DNA from: an uncultured Porphyromonadaceae bacterium
Lineage (GTDB): Bacteria; Bacteroidota; Bacteroidia; Bacteroidales; Muribaculaceae
Length of the DNA stretch: 59,905 bases
Assembly: GCA_947175645.1 (NCBI GenBank)
Contig: CAMWNP010000017.1
Location: 1 to 59,905, forward strand
Reading direction: 5' to 3'
Numbering within the stretch: the stretch's first letter is position 1; each line of letters begins with the position of its first letter. Under the pieces are notes generated by a model that was not told the origin of the DNA, did not search any database, and was given only the letters and a program-made list of their open reading frames with translations. Shown here piece after piece: positions 42,158 through 51,650 of this stretch. Position numbers and translations under genes: made by a program.

Positions 42158-43843
42158 TCAGCGGATCGATGAGATGTTGAAGTTGGAGAACTCAAGATCG
42201 GAAGCGGCACGTTTGGCCAGTTTCTTGTCAAGGGCGACAGCCTGTTTGAGGTTATCCTTAACCATTGATTCGTTGTTGGTTCGGGCACCTAAAACAGCCA
42301 TCAGATAATAAGTGGTGGCATCGGGAGTATCGATACCGGCGAGGGTATTTTTAGCCTTGCTGTAGTTTTTGGTAAGAATCTGGGCGAGTGCGGCGTTGTT
42401 GGTCTTTGCATCGCCGAAAGCCTTAACGGCAGCGTTTGCATCACCCTGGAGCAGATAGAGTGTTCCGGTAGCCTCGCCGAGTTCATCCAAGCCTGCTGCA
42501 TTGCCGAATTTCTGGCGGGCATCGCGGTAGTCCTTCTTCATCATTGAGGTCAGACCGAGGTTGAGTTGGGGTTCTGCTTCAGCGGGGGCTATACGGGCAG
42601 CCTGAGCGAAGTTGGCTTTTGCAGCGGAGAAATCTCCGATTTTGAACTGTTCTACACCCAGATCATTGAAGGTGCGGTAGTCATCGGGATATAGTTCCGC
42701 AGCCTTATTATAGATTCTCAGTTTCTGGTTCTGATTGTCAGTGAGTGTGGCGCAGTAGAGAATTTCATCAACGGAAAGTTTTGAGGGATTGGTTGCGAAG
42801 AGTTCCTGAATCTCACGGTCGCTCTTTCCGATTACGTTGATTGATGCCGTAATGCGTGAGTAGCGTAACTGAGGAAGGATTTCATCTGCGAGTTGGTCGA
42901 ATACGGAGGAGAGATTACGGATTTCACGTTCGCGTTCCTCGGGGTCTTTGAACTGTTCGAGAACGCTGAGTATCAGTTCTTTGTCCTGAATGTTGCTTTT
43001 TGCAACCAGCGCACGGAATCCTTCCCAGTCTTCGGGTGTGAACTGAGCGGTGAGTTCACCGAATTCGGTGATGTTATCACGTTTCAGTTGATTGGTGAGA
43101 TATTCGTTGGTGCTCTTCTCACGTTGTTCGGCCAGGCGGGTGTTGAAATCGAGTTTACCTTCGGGCGATGCGTAGGAAGAAATGTTTATTTCCTCAATTT
43201 CGCGGTTGTCTGCATCATTTGCATTGATGATGCTCTGCTGCAATTTGGCCATCTGGTCGGTTTGCAGTTCGCTCTCGCGTATGTTTGCGCGGTTGACAAG
43301 GAACCGGATGTCAGCGGCGTATTTCTCGTTGATGATGCGCTGGAACTTGTCAGGAGCAATGGCGGGAGTTGCGTTGGCTGCCTGAGCGAGGGCTCCTGTA
43401 GTTACCAGTCCGTCAGCGACTTTTACACGGGGAAGCACATACTGCTTGTTGCCTTGACGCACGTTGAATCCGAGCATCAGTTCGCTCTTGATCATTTCCG
43501 GTTGATAGTTATAGACAACCGGTATGGTTACTGTTCCACCTTGTTCGTAATTGATAACGGGTGAGTTTCCACGCACTTTCTCGCCCTGGAAACTATAACT
43601 TTGTGAAGCCACTTCCTCTCCGTTGAACACCAGATAAGGGGTTACGGTGACTTCAGCGTTCTTCTGGAAAAATTTCTGAGGGATGTTTGCTGTGACAGTG
43701 GCGGGGACTCTTTCGCCCACTACTTCAAGAGGATTGGGATTTACGGAAAAATAGTCAGCGGAAAACTGATTCATTTTCTTGCTGCAACCGGTGAGCATCA
43801 ACATAGCACACGCTCCACCGGCAATGAGTGATTTTATTTTCAT
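42158..43843 (-). CDS. TPR/OmpA-like outer-membrane lipoprotein
   Basis: This 561-residue protein has a lipobox (LMLTGCSKK, Cys 20), so it is a lipoprotein. Residues 30-160 form a beta-rich domain, then an OmpA-like region (INISSYASPEGKLDFNTRLAEQR near residue 220), and a C-terminal block of TPR repeats (EQFKIGDFSAAKANFAQA; LNLGLTSMMKKDYRDA; residues 370-545). Such proteins are abundant in Bacteroidales and may be structural outer-membrane components. It is monocistronic. The exact function is unknown. Confidence 0.85.
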   Translation of the reverse strand: MKIKSLIAGGACAMLMLTGCSKKMNQFSADYFSVNPNPLEVVGERVPATVTANIPQKFFQKNAEVTVTPYLVFNGEEVASQSYSFQGEKVRGNSPVINYEQGGTVTIPVVYNYQPEMIKSELMLGFNVRQGNKQYVLPRVKVADGLVTTGALAQAANATPAIAPDKFQRIINEKYAADIRFLVNRANIRESELQTDQMAKLQQSIINANDADNREIEEINISSYASPEGKLDFNTRLAEQREKSTNEYLTNQLKRDNITEFGELTAQFTPEDWEGFRALVAKSNIQDKELILSVLEQFKDPEEREREIRNLSSVFDQLADEILPQLRYSRITASINVIGKSDREIQELFATNPSKLSVDEILYCATLTDNQNQKLRIYNKAAELYPDDYRTFNDLGVEQFKIGDFSAAKANFAQAARIAPAEAEPQLNLGLTSMMKKDYRDARQKFGNAAGLDELGEATGTLYLLQGDANAAVKAFGDAKTNNAALAQILTKNYSKAKNTLAGIDTPDATTYYLMAVLGARTNNESMVKDNLKQAVALDKKLAKRAASDLEFSNFNISSIR

Positions 43844-43864
43844 GAGGTAGATAGTATTTTGCTA

Positions 43865-43872
43865 CAAAGTTA
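43865..43872 (-). promoter_or_regulatory. -7 element of the TPR lipoprotein gene
   Basis: The minus strand reads TAACTTTG, 21 bases before the start codon. No strong -33 TTG is visible. Confidence 0.45.
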
Positions 43873-43912
43873 CGGAATAGTTATGAATCTTACCACTTTC
43901 GGCACTGTTTTT

Positions 43913-43944
43913 TTTGGTTGATTACAAAAAAAATCGTAAATTTG
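43913..43944 (+). promoter_or_regulatory. Promoter of the subtilase pair
   Basis: TTTG (43913-43916), 20 bases, then TAAATTTG (43937-43944). The leader to the ATG at 44022 is about 70 bases. Confidence 0.6.
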
Positions 43945-44021
43945 TAGTTCACAACTGAATGAAGCCCGTCATCTTGTTCAGCATGACTGTACCTCTTCAA
44001 AAAAATAAAGAAAAAACATAA

Positions 44022-46187
44022 ATGAGAAAGATTTCATATTTCATTTCCGCTCTGCTTCTTGCCGGTTCTCTTTCAATGAGCGCGGAGAATAAACTTGATG
44101 CATCATTAAACAATTTCATGCGTAAATCACCGGCTTACGCAGGTAAGACCATTAAAAATCTCGGCTCAAATGACGGTTCTGATCAAAACCGTGCGGCTGT
44201 CCTCATCACACTTGCCCCCGGATCCACTTCGGAGGATCTTAAAGAGAACGGCATAGAGATTTCGGAGGTTTACGGAAACATTGCTGTGGCCTACGTTACC
44301 GCTTCTGATTTGCGCCTGATGCAGCAAATGGATTGCGTCAGCCGTGTTCAACGCAGCCGCAAGAAACGTCTGCTGAACAATACCGCACGGTCGGCAACCT
44401 CGGTTGACAAAATACATCAGGGGACTGAACTTTCGCAGAGTTTTACAGGCGATGGTGTGATTGTGGGTGTGGTCGACGGCGGATTCGATCCCAATCACAT
44501 AATGTTCAAGGATGCTGACGGCAACATGCGCGTCAAGAAATTCTGGAATTATACCGTAAATGACAGAACGGGAAAAATTACCACAAATACCTACACGGGT
44601 TCCTCACTTACCTCATTCACCACTGACGACAACTCGGCAACGCATGCAACGCATGTGACCGGTATAGCCGCCGGAGCATATAACTTCGGCAAGACAGGTA
44701 CTCAGTACTACGGAATGGCTCCTGAAGCAGATATCCTGATGGCCGGAGGTGATTTGACTGATGATGTCATCCTCTCCGGAGCGAAGGCTATGATTGATTA
44801 TGCCAAAGGTGAAGGTAAACCGCTGGTAATCAACATGTCGTTGGGTGACAACATCGGTCCGCATGACGGTAGCGATGCGTTCACATCCGCTCTTAATGAA
44901 CTTGCGAAGGACAACACCATCTGCCTGGCGGCCGGAAATGAGGCTGACTTGAACATTGTGGTAAAGAAAACATTGACGTCCTCTGACAAAACAGTGCGTA
45001 CGACTATTATTCCCACAAGCGATCTCCTTGCCGAGGACAGAAAATTCCAGGCGTATTGCGATGTCGAGGTGTGGGCTTCTGATAACAGGGAGTTCTCGGT
45101 CAAGTTCGCAATGGTAAACAAATCAACCGGCTCGGTTGTCTACTCGCTTGATGGAACCACTTCCATGAAATATGTCAGCAGTGGAAACATGCGTGAGTCC
45201 GGTGATGCACAGAACACCCAGTTCACAAATGCATACCCCGACAGTTATGCCGGACTCCAGAAAGGACTATCTTCCGCAAACAACCGTTATTATGCAGAGA
45301 TGACATTCTATCTGATCAACAAATCAGCGACATCAAAAACATACCTTCCGGCAATTATCGTTGAAGGACAGCCGGGACAGACTATCTGGATATATAATGA
45401 TGCTTATTATACTGAGTTCTCGAAGTCCGGTCTTTCAGGTTATGATGATATCACAACTGACGGTACTATCAGCAACATGGCCTGTGGCAAGAACACTATA
45501 GCGGTTGGTGCATATTCAACACGCTCAAGTTCATGGGCTGCAAATGGTAAGATCGCTCCATTCTCAAGTTGGGGTAATCTTGCTGATGGTCGTTCCTTAC
45601 CTCACGTCAGCGCTCCGGGAGTGGATATGATCTCCGCAATGTCTACACCCTACTATAACAGCAGCAACTATAGTTCTTTATATGATCCTGTTTCCTATAC
45701 CGCCACTGTAAGCGGTAAGAAATACACATGGACACAGATGAGCGGTACTTCCATGGCTACCCCCGTGATGACAGGAGTATCGGCGTTGTGGCTACAGGCG
45801 GATCCGCAACTGACTCCTCATCAGATCTGCGATATAGCCAAATCAACCGCGCAGCCCGCTGATAACACCGTGCAGTGGGGCGCCGGCAAACTTGATGCTT
45901 ACGAGGGTATTAAGAAGGTACTCGGAATGTCATCTGTGGTGAGTGTCATTGACCGTGAAGAGGAAATTCTTATGATTAAATCTCTGGATAATAACATTTA
46001 TGAGGTTTACATGCCGGGTTGCGGCAATCTTTCGGTTACGCTGTATAATATGAGTGGTTCTGCAGTCGCTTCCTCTGAAGGCTCAGATGAAGTGATCATC
46101 AGTGCAGAAGGGCTGGCGGCAGGAATTTATCTGCTCCGCGCTACTGATGGCTCTAACTGCGCAACCCGCAAAATCATTGTACGATAA
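44022..46187 (+). CDS. Secreted subtilisin-like serine protease (S8), first of pair
   Basis: This 721-residue protease has a signal peptide (ISALLLAGSLSMSA, cleavage near residue 22) and an I9-like propeptide (about residues 25-125). The S8 catalytic domain has the triad Asp in VVDGGFD (near 151), His in ATHVTGIAAG (near 210) and Ser in SGTSMATPVMTG (near 576). The large insertion between His and Ser holds a beta-rich domain. The last 75 residues (LYNMSGSAVASSE to TRKIIVR) resemble a T9SS C-terminal sorting domain. It is followed three bases later by a paralogue. Confidence 0.93.
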   Translation: MRKISYFISALLLAGSLSMSAENKLDASLNNFMRKSPAYAGKTIKNLGSNDGSDQNRAAVLITLAPGSTSEDLKENGIEISEVYGNIAVAYVTASDLRLMQQMDCVSRVQRSRKKRLLNNTARSATSVDKIHQGTELSQSFTGDGVIVGVVDGGFDPNHIMFKDADGNMRVKKFWNYTVNDRTGKITTNTYTGSSLTSFTTDDNSATHATHVTGIAAGAYNFGKTGTQYYGMAPEADILMAGGDLTDDVILSGAKAMIDYAKGEGKPLVINMSLGDNIGPHDGSDAFTSALNELAKDNTICLAAGNEADLNIVVKKTLTSSDKTVRTTIIPTSDLLAEDRKFQAYCDVEVWASDNREFSVKFAMVNKSTGSVVYSLDGTTSMKYVSSGNMRESGDAQNTQFTNAYPDSYAGLQKGLSSANNRYYAEMTFYLINKSATSKTYLPAIIVEGQPGQTIWIYNDAYYTEFSKSGLSGYDDITTDGTISNMACGKNTIAVGAYSTRSSSWAANGKIAPFSSWGNLADGRSLPHVSAPGVDMISAMSTPYYNSSNYSSLYDPVSYTATVSGKKYTWTQMSGTSMATPVMTGVSALWLQADPQLTPHQICDIAKSTAQPADNTVQWGAGKLDAYEGIKKVLGMSSVVSVIDREEEILMIKSLDNNIYEVYMPGCGNLSVTLYNMSGSAVASSEGSDEVIISAEGLAAGIYLLRATDGSNCATRKIIVR

Positions 46188-46190
46188 TTA

Positions 46191-48329
46191 ATGCGAATAA
46201 TTCTCTCTCTCTTATTTTTTCTGCCGATACTCCTGGAAGGGGTGTCGGCAGGTCATATCTCACCTGAACTAAAAGCACGTCTGACACGTGTGGAGAGCAT
46301 CACATCTCTTTTCTCAGATACGGAATCGGAGGAGTATATTCCTGTGATTATGCGCCTTACCGATGAACAGAGTGCTGAGGAACTGGAATCGATGGGTGTA
46401 ATCATCTGGCACACGCGCGATGATCTTGCCTTGGGTGCCGTGCCCCGTTCTATTGTTCATGATGTTGTAGGTTCTCGATGGATAAGGGAAATCTCCTCTT
46501 CACAAGCATCCGTCCCGTCCATGAACCGTGCTTCTCAATGGGTGGGACTTGACAAAATCCGTGATCGGATTGACCTTGACAAAGTGTATGACTGTGAAGG
46601 AGTTGTGGTCGGTTTCAGTGATATAGGCTATGACCCGTCGCACATATCCTTTATGAATGGTGACGGAACACACAGAACTGTGCGTTTATCGCATTACGAT
46701 GGTATTTCCGGTACATGCCAAAAGTGTGAATCACCTTCGGAGGTGGCTGCATGGACCACTGACAATGTTGAAAAGTATCATGCCACACATGTGTGCGGCA
46801 TACTCGCCGGGTCGGCTGCGGATTCACCCTATAATGGTGTGGCACAGAAGGCTGAGATCGTAGCCACAACATCAAACCTATATGACCCGGAGATACTTGC
46901 AGGGGTTGAGGATGTTGTCAGGTATGCGCAGAGCGTGGGTAAGCCTGCGGTTGTGAATCTTTCCTTATCCTCAGCCATGGGCCCGCATGACGGAACCCAA
47001 CTTTTCAATGAATATATCGATAAACTTGGTGAGGAAGCATTGATCACGGTGTCAGCCGGAAATTCTGCCACTTCACCCGTTGTTGTGTCAAAAACATTTT
47101 CAGTTGACGACACCTCTATGGGTACGGCGTTTATGGAGGAATGGGTGTGGCGTGGTTACAACGTGAACGGGGCATTCGATGTGTGGAGCGACAATGATGA
47201 GGAACTGCTCACTGAACTTCTTGTCATTGATGATAATACCTCTCAGATTATAAGCAGGATAAAGATTGACGGTGAGGAATCCGTGATCATATCCCATGAG
47301 TATGCCGTTGATTATCCACGGGGCACGGTTGATCCCGGTTTCGATTCTCTGTTCACCGGCATCATCATCGTTTATCGTGAGGTGAACCCCCATAATAACC
47401 GGTATAATGTTTATGTTGACCTTTCCTATTCACCCCGCAAGGAGCAGACATCCCACGGATGGGCGGAATCATGGATAGGGCTTGAAGTGACGGGATCTCC
47501 GGGAACGAGGGTTGACGGATATGCATCAAGCGGGATACATTTAAGTAAGAAAACACCCACGATGCTCGCGGGTAGCGGGGTAGGCAGCATAAACGACATA
47601 GCCACTGCCGCCAATGTGATATCCGTTGGTGCATATTCTACTTGCAACAGCGTTGTGCAATCTGATGGATCTTCCTTCGGTTATCCGGAGTATAATGTGG
47701 GGCAGATCGCATATTTCTCAAGTTACGGAACATTGGTCGACGGAAGGAAGTTGCCTCTGGTATCAGCCCCGGGTGCTGTGGTTGTATCCGCTGTATCATC
47801 TCCGTATCTTGAAAACGGAGGTTCCTTCAGCCCACTGGTCGAATCCCGCGATTATGAAGGTAAAACATATTGCTGGGGCGCTGAGGCAGGAACATCGATG
47901 TCCGCGCCATTAGTGGCGGGTGGATTGGCTCTGTGGTTGCAGGCTGACCCTATGCTGTCTGTTGATGATGTAAAAAGAATTTTACTGGAAACCTCGCCAC
48001 TGCCGCATGATGCCGTTGAGCCGGGGTGGGGAGGTGGTATGTTCAATATGTACGCCGGACTGAAAATGGTGCGGAAGGAATCCGGGCTTGACAACGTTAT
48101 GGACCCTATGAAGCCTGTGGTCACGCGTAGCGGAGACATGCTGACGGTGACAAGCGTGGAAGATCTCCCGCTTTGTTGCTCACTGACCGCAATGAACGGT
48201 TCAGTTGTTATAAGTCAAACCGGAGTTCAAAGTGTTGAACTCTCCCTCGCCGGAGTCCCTAAAGGAGTCTATATACTGAATGTGTCACAGGGTGACAAGG
48301 TGTGTGGTGTAATCAAGATAATCCGTTGA
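46191..48329 (+). CDS. Secreted subtilisin-like serine protease, second of pair
   Basis: This 712-residue paralogue of the previous gene has a signal peptide (SLLFFLPILLEGVSAG) and the triad Asp in GFSDIGYD (near 143), His in ATHVCGILAG (near 200) and Ser in AGTSMSAPLVAG (near 568). The oxyanion Asn lies in VSAGNSA. All catalytic residues are kept. The propeptide and the T9SS-like tail (CSLTAMNGSVVIS to KVCGVIKIIR) are also present. Its stop directly abuts the stop of the converging rfbC gene, with no terminator between. Confidence 0.92.
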   Translation: MRIILSLLFFLPILLEGVSAGHISPELKARLTRVESITSLFSDTESEEYIPVIMRLTDEQSAEELESMGVIIWHTRDDLALGAVPRSIVHDVVGSRWIREISSSQASVPSMNRASQWVGLDKIRDRIDLDKVYDCEGVVVGFSDIGYDPSHISFMNGDGTHRTVRLSHYDGISGTCQKCESPSEVAAWTTDNVEKYHATHVCGILAGSAADSPYNGVAQKAEIVATTSNLYDPEILAGVEDVVRYAQSVGKPAVVNLSLSSAMGPHDGTQLFNEYIDKLGEEALITVSAGNSATSPVVVSKTFSVDDTSMGTAFMEEWVWRGYNVNGAFDVWSDNDEELLTELLVIDDNTSQIISRIKIDGEESVIISHEYAVDYPRGTVDPGFDSLFTGIIIVYREVNPHNNRYNVYVDLSYSPRKEQTSHGWAESWIGLEVTGSPGTRVDGYASSGIHLSKKTPTMLAGSGVGSINDIATAANVISVGAYSTCNSVVQSDGSSFGYPEYNVGQIAYFSSYGTLVDGRKLPLVSAPGAVVVSAVSSPYLENGGSFSPLVESRDYEGKTYCWGAEAGTSMSAPLVAGGLALWLQADPMLSVDDVKRILLETSPLPHDAVEPGWGGGMFNMYAGLKMVRKESGLDNVMDPMKPVVTRSGDMLTVTSVEDLPLCCSLTAMNGSVVISQTGVQSVELSLAGVPKGVYILNVSQGDKVCGVIKIIR

Positions 48330-48878
48330 TTAAGCGAATGTTAATGCTTCGGCAAAACTAATTCCGTTGCGGTCTTTTTCCGAAATGATCATATCGGTGG
48401 AAGGAATTTGCCAGTCCACACCTACCGTGGGGTCATTAAATGAAAGAGTGTGTTCGTTTGCCGGATCGTAGACATTGTCTACCTTGTATAGGAACCGGGC
48501 TTTGGGCGACAGAGTCACGAATCCGTGCGCAAACCCCCGGGGTACGTACAGTTGTCGGTGATTTTCCCCTGAAAGGTTAACGGCAAGATATTTACCGAGG
48601 GTGGGGGAGGAGGCGCGCATGTCAACGACTATATCAAGAACTTCACCTTCGGTCACCCTTACGAGTTTGGCCTGTGAGGAGGCTCCTCCCTGAAAATGCA
48701 GCCCGCGCAACACTCCATAGCCTGACAATGACTCATTCTCCTGCACAAATTCCACCTCACCCACGTGTGCCCTGAACTCCGCGGGCTTGAATGACTCGAA
48801 AAAATATCCGCGGGAGTCACCGTAAACATGAGGCTCCATAAGCCATACTCCCTCTATCGCCAACTGCTTGTAGTTCAT
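48330..48878 (-). CDS. rfbC: dTDP-4-dehydrorhamnose 3,5-epimerase
   Basis: This 182-residue cupin epimerises dTDP-4-keto-6-deoxyglucose to the L-lyxo form for rhamnose synthesis. The active-site histidine lies in VLRGLHFQGG near residue 64. The other hallmarks are VRVTEGEVLDIVVDMR and LYVPRGFAHGF. I chose the ATG at 48878 (MNYKQLAIEGVWL); a longer frame from 49160 lies in the divergent gene. The rest of the rfb set is not nearby. Confidence 0.95.
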   Translation of the reverse strand: MNYKQLAIEGVWLMEPHVYGDSRGYFFESFKPAEFRAHVGEVEFVQENESLSGYGVLRGLHFQGGASSQAKLVRVTEGEVLDIVVDMRASSPTLGKYLAVNLSGENHRQLYVPRGFAHGFVTLSPKARFLYKVDNVYDPANEHTLSFNDPTVGVDWQIPSTDMIISEKDRNGISFAEALTFA

Positions 48879-48882
48879 TTTC

Positions 48883-48913
48883 TTTGATATTTTCCACAAA
48901 AGTAATAAATTTG
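48883..48913 (+). promoter_or_regulatory. Promoter of the GlmU-like gene
   Basis: TTTG (48883-48886), 19 bases, then TAAATTTG (48906-48913). It is interleaved with the rfbC promoter on the other strand. Confidence 0.55.
48897..48904 (-). promoter_or_regulatory. rfbC -7 element
   Basis: The minus strand reads TACTTTTG in the 58-base gap between divergent rfbC and the GlmU-like gene. It is two bases from the -7 element of the opposite promoter. Confidence 0.5.
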
Positions 48914-48936
48914 TAGCAGAAAAGAATCCACAGATT

Positions 48937-50121
48937 ATGAAAAAGTTGATATTGGTTGATAACCCGACGGTCAAAACAGACCTTCTGCCATTGTCATACA
49001 CACGTCCCGTGGCAGACCTCAGGGTGGGGATAACCACAATAAAGGAGAAGTGGCAACGTGCCACCGGCGCAGAGTGCAGATATCTCACTGAAGAATATCT
49101 CAGCGACAAATTCATTTGTTTCCCGGAGGGGGAGGATGCGGTATTCGTCAATGGAAACATCCTTCCATCTGACGAACTGGTTCAGGCTATGGACAGGCTT
49201 GAGCCGTCGGAAGAACTGCTCCATGAGGGAAAACGGATAGCATTCCGGAGCAAGGTGAAACCTCTCGGTGATGATTATGTCGCTGACTGTAGGTCTGAAT
49301 TCGCAGGAACTCTTACTGAAGTCAGATTCCTCTACGATATTTTTTTATTGAATGACATTGCCATACAGGAAGATTTTTTCCATATCACATCCGGCAGAAA
49401 GTCAGATCCGCTAAGAGACTCCAACACTGTAATCGGTGATGCCTCACTGATTTTTGTAGAAGCCGGAGCAACGGTTGAGGGAGCGTTTCTGAACACCACG
49501 AAAGGACCGATATATGTAGGCGCAGGTGCGGAAATCATGGAAGGATCGGCTCTTCGAGGACCGGTGGCACTTTGTGAACATTCTGTTGTCAACATGGGCA
49601 CGAAAATCTACGGGGCCACAACCATAGGTCCATGGTGTAAAGTTGGTGGAGAACTGAACAATGTTGTGATGATTGGCTACAGCAACAAGGCTCATGACGG
49701 ATTCCTGGGGAACGCCGTTATTGGAGAATGGTGCAACATAGGGGCAGGATGTGTGGCATCTAACCTGAAAAATGACTACACTGAAATAAAACTCTGGAAC
49801 TATAATGCGCGGCGGTTTGCACGCACCGGACTTCAGTTCTGCGGACTTATGATGGGTGATCATTCCAAAGCAGGCATCAACACTATGTTCAATACCGCCA
49901 CGGTGCTGGGAGTAGGAGTCAATGTCTATGGATCAGGTTTCCAGCGTAACTTCCTTGCATCGTTCAGCGAAGGTTCGCGGGCGGGATTCACTGATGTGCC
50001 GTTGTCAAAATTCTTTGATGTGGCCCGACGGGTTATGGCTCGCCGTGGCTGCGAACTTACTGAGACTGACTGCCGTATCTTCGAACATATCAACGAAATG
50101 GCCCACAACTTCAAATATTGA
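48937..50121 (+). CDS. GlmU-like sugar-phosphate nucleotidylyl/acetyltransferase
   Basis: This 394-residue protein has the N-terminal half of a nucleotidyltransferase-like domain (LSYTRPVADLRVGITTI near residue 20) and a C-terminal left-handed beta-helix of hexapeptide repeats (residues 165-340; GAGAEIMEGSALRGP, KIYGATTIGPWCKVGGEL, GNAVIGEWCNIGAG). It matches the Bacteroidota GlmU-type family proposed to make UDP-GlcNAc in place of classical GlmU. Activity is recalled family knowledge. It is essential-type cell-envelope metabolism if so. Confidence 0.85.
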   Translation: MKKLILVDNPTVKTDLLPLSYTRPVADLRVGITTIKEKWQRATGAECRYLTEEYLSDKFICFPEGEDAVFVNGNILPSDELVQAMDRLEPSEELLHEGKRIAFRSKVKPLGDDYVADCRSEFAGTLTEVRFLYDIFLLNDIAIQEDFFHITSGRKSDPLRDSNTVIGDASLIFVEAGATVEGAFLNTTKGPIYVGAGAEIMEGSALRGPVALCEHSVVNMGTKIYGATTIGPWCKVGGELNNVVMIGYSNKAHDGFLGNAVIGEWCNIGAGCVASNLKNDYTEIKLWNYNARRFARTGLQFCGLMMGDHSKAGINTMFNTATVLGVGVNVYGSGFQRNFLASFSEGSRAGFTDVPLSKFFDVARRVMARRGCELTETDCRIFEHINEMAHNFKY

Positions 50122-50158
50122 AGTGTGAGCCATCTGTATATGATCACCTGTCAGGCGT

Positions 50159-50737
50159 TTATTCCATATCCATAGCCATGTAGTGCTGGTAGGGATGGTT
50201 GCATGCGGGACATTTTTCAGGAGGAGTAGTTCCTTCATAGATGTAACCGCAAACAAGACAGCGCCATTTGATGGGGGTCTCTCGTTTCCAAACCGTACCG
50301 TCCTGAACCTGCTTCAGATAACTTTCAAAACGTGCGCGATGGGTTGCTTCAACTTCAGCAATGGCACGGAAGTGTTCGGCGATATCGGGGAAACCTTCCT
50401 TGTCAGCCACCTCGGCAGCCTGGGTGTACTGTTCTACACCTTCACGTTCCTCTTCGGAAGCGGCGGTTGCAAGGTTGGATGCAGTGTCAGCGATTACACC
50501 GGCATCAACGGCAAGATTGCAGGGAACAGATCCGCCTTCAAGATATTTAAAGAAAATCTTTGCATGATGGAGTTCATTCTCGGCGGTTTCAGTAAATACT
50601 TGCTCGATAGGATAATACATTTCCTTGTTAGCCTGTTTGGCATAGAAGATATAACGGCTGTAAGCAGCGGATTCAGACATGTAGGCGGCAACAAGATTTT
50701 TTTCGGTCTGTGTGCCTTTAATACTTTTTGTTCCCAT
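50159..50737 (-). CDS. rbr: Rubrerythrin
   Basis: This 192-residue peroxidase reduces H2O2 in anaerobes. A four-helix diiron domain carries the ExxH pairs (ENELHHAKIFF and EVEATHRARFE). A C-terminal rubredoxin domain has CLVCGYIYEG and CPACNHP. It protects from oxidative stress in the cytoplasm. It is divergent from the glsA operon. Confidence 0.97.
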   Translation of the reverse strand: MGTKSIKGTQTEKNLVAAYMSESAAYSRYIFYAKQANKEMYYPIEQVFTETAENELHHAKIFFKYLEGGSVPCNLAVDAGVIADTASNLATAASEEEREGVEQYTQAAEVADKEGFPDIAEHFRAIAEVEATHRARFESYLKQVQDGTVWKRETPIKWRCLVCGYIYEGTTPPEKCPACNHPYQHYMAMDME

Positions 50738-50759
50738 AATAGAATGTTTTATATTTTTG
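50725..50759 (+). promoter_or_regulatory. Promoter of the glsA operon
   Basis: TTTTTG (50725-50730), 21 bases, then TATTTTTG (50752-50759), leaving a leader of about 20 bases to the ATG at 50786. It lies within and next to the rubrerythrin start. Confidence 0.5.
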
Positions 50760-50785
50760 TTTTGTGCTTTATTATTTAAACGAAT

Positions 50786-51634
50786 ATGGATGAAAATAGT
50801 TCAATGAATCTTGAGATAGATGTAAAAAGGGTAATCAGCGACAGGCTCGGCGCTAAGGCCCGTTTCATTCCCGGATTTGCTGTCGGCATGCTTGAACGGC
50901 TTATCTGTCAGGATCATCTGAACCGGATTCTTCGCAACAACGCCCACAGAAGTGGAGCGGAATTTTGTCACGGTGCGCTAACTGATATGGGTGTGTCGTT
51001 CAAGGTTGAGGGACTGGAGAATATGCCCTCACCCGAAGATACACGTGTCTTATATGTGTCGAATCACCCGTTGGGTGGACTTGACGGACTTATCCTGATT
51101 GATTTTCTTTCAGGGTATCATGGGCGTGAGGTGAGATTCGTTGTGAATGACCTGCTGTCAGCCGTCAAACCTATGGCTTCGCTGTTTGTCCCTGTGAATA
51201 AACATGGGGCACAGGGAAAAGAGGCCGTCCGAAAAGTCAATCAGACCTTCGGGGGAGATGACCCTATAGTGATGTTTCCTGCCGGATTATGCTCCCGTAG
51301 AAACAGTGACGGGGAGATTCGTGACCTGGATTGGCAGAAAATGTTCGTGATTAAGGCAAAACAGAGTGGCAGAACCGTCATTCCTTTGTATTTCAGTGGG
51401 CATAATTCATCTTTTTTTTATAAATTTGCACGATGGAGAGAGAAAGTGGGTATCCGCTTTAATATAGAGATGATTCTGCTCCCGCGCGAGATGGTTCGCG
51501 GAGAGGGTAAAACCTACACGATTCATGTAGGCAAACCGGTGGAGCCATTTGTAATGGAGGATGACTCTCCTCTTTCCGTAGCACGGGAGATACGCCGGCG
51601 GGTGTATCTGTTATCCCCGGATACCACCCGCTGA
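50786..51634 (+). CDS. glsA: Glycine-lipid O-acyltransferase (GlsA-like)
   Basis: This 282-residue PlsC-type acyltransferase adds the second, ester-linked fatty acid in glycine (serine-glycine) lipid synthesis, by analogy to B. thetaiotaomicron GlsA. The catalytic motif is NHPLGGLDG, with five rather than four residues between His and Asp. FPAGLCSRR takes the place of the FPEGTR motif, typical of this group. A GlsB-like gene follows 16 bases later. Hemolysin-like acyltransferase is an alternative name. Confidence 0.85.
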   Translation: MDENSSMNLEIDVKRVISDRLGAKARFIPGFAVGMLERLICQDHLNRILRNNAHRSGAEFCHGALTDMGVSFKVEGLENMPSPEDTRVLYVSNHPLGGLDGLILIDFLSGYHGREVRFVVNDLLSAVKPMASLFVPVNKHGAQGKEAVRKVNQTFGGDDPIVMFPAGLCSRRNSDGEIRDLDWQKMFVIKAKQSGRTVIPLYFSGHNSSFFYKFARWREKVGIRFNIEMILLPREMVRGEGKTYTIHVGKPVEPFVMEDDSPLSVAREIRRRVYLLSPDTTR

Positions 51635-51650
51635 AAACGAAAATATCCAA

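Noticed and set aside
42893-43564. 223-residue plus-strand reading frame
   Set aside because: Antisense to the TPR lipoprotein; it is a shadow created by codon bias of the real gene.
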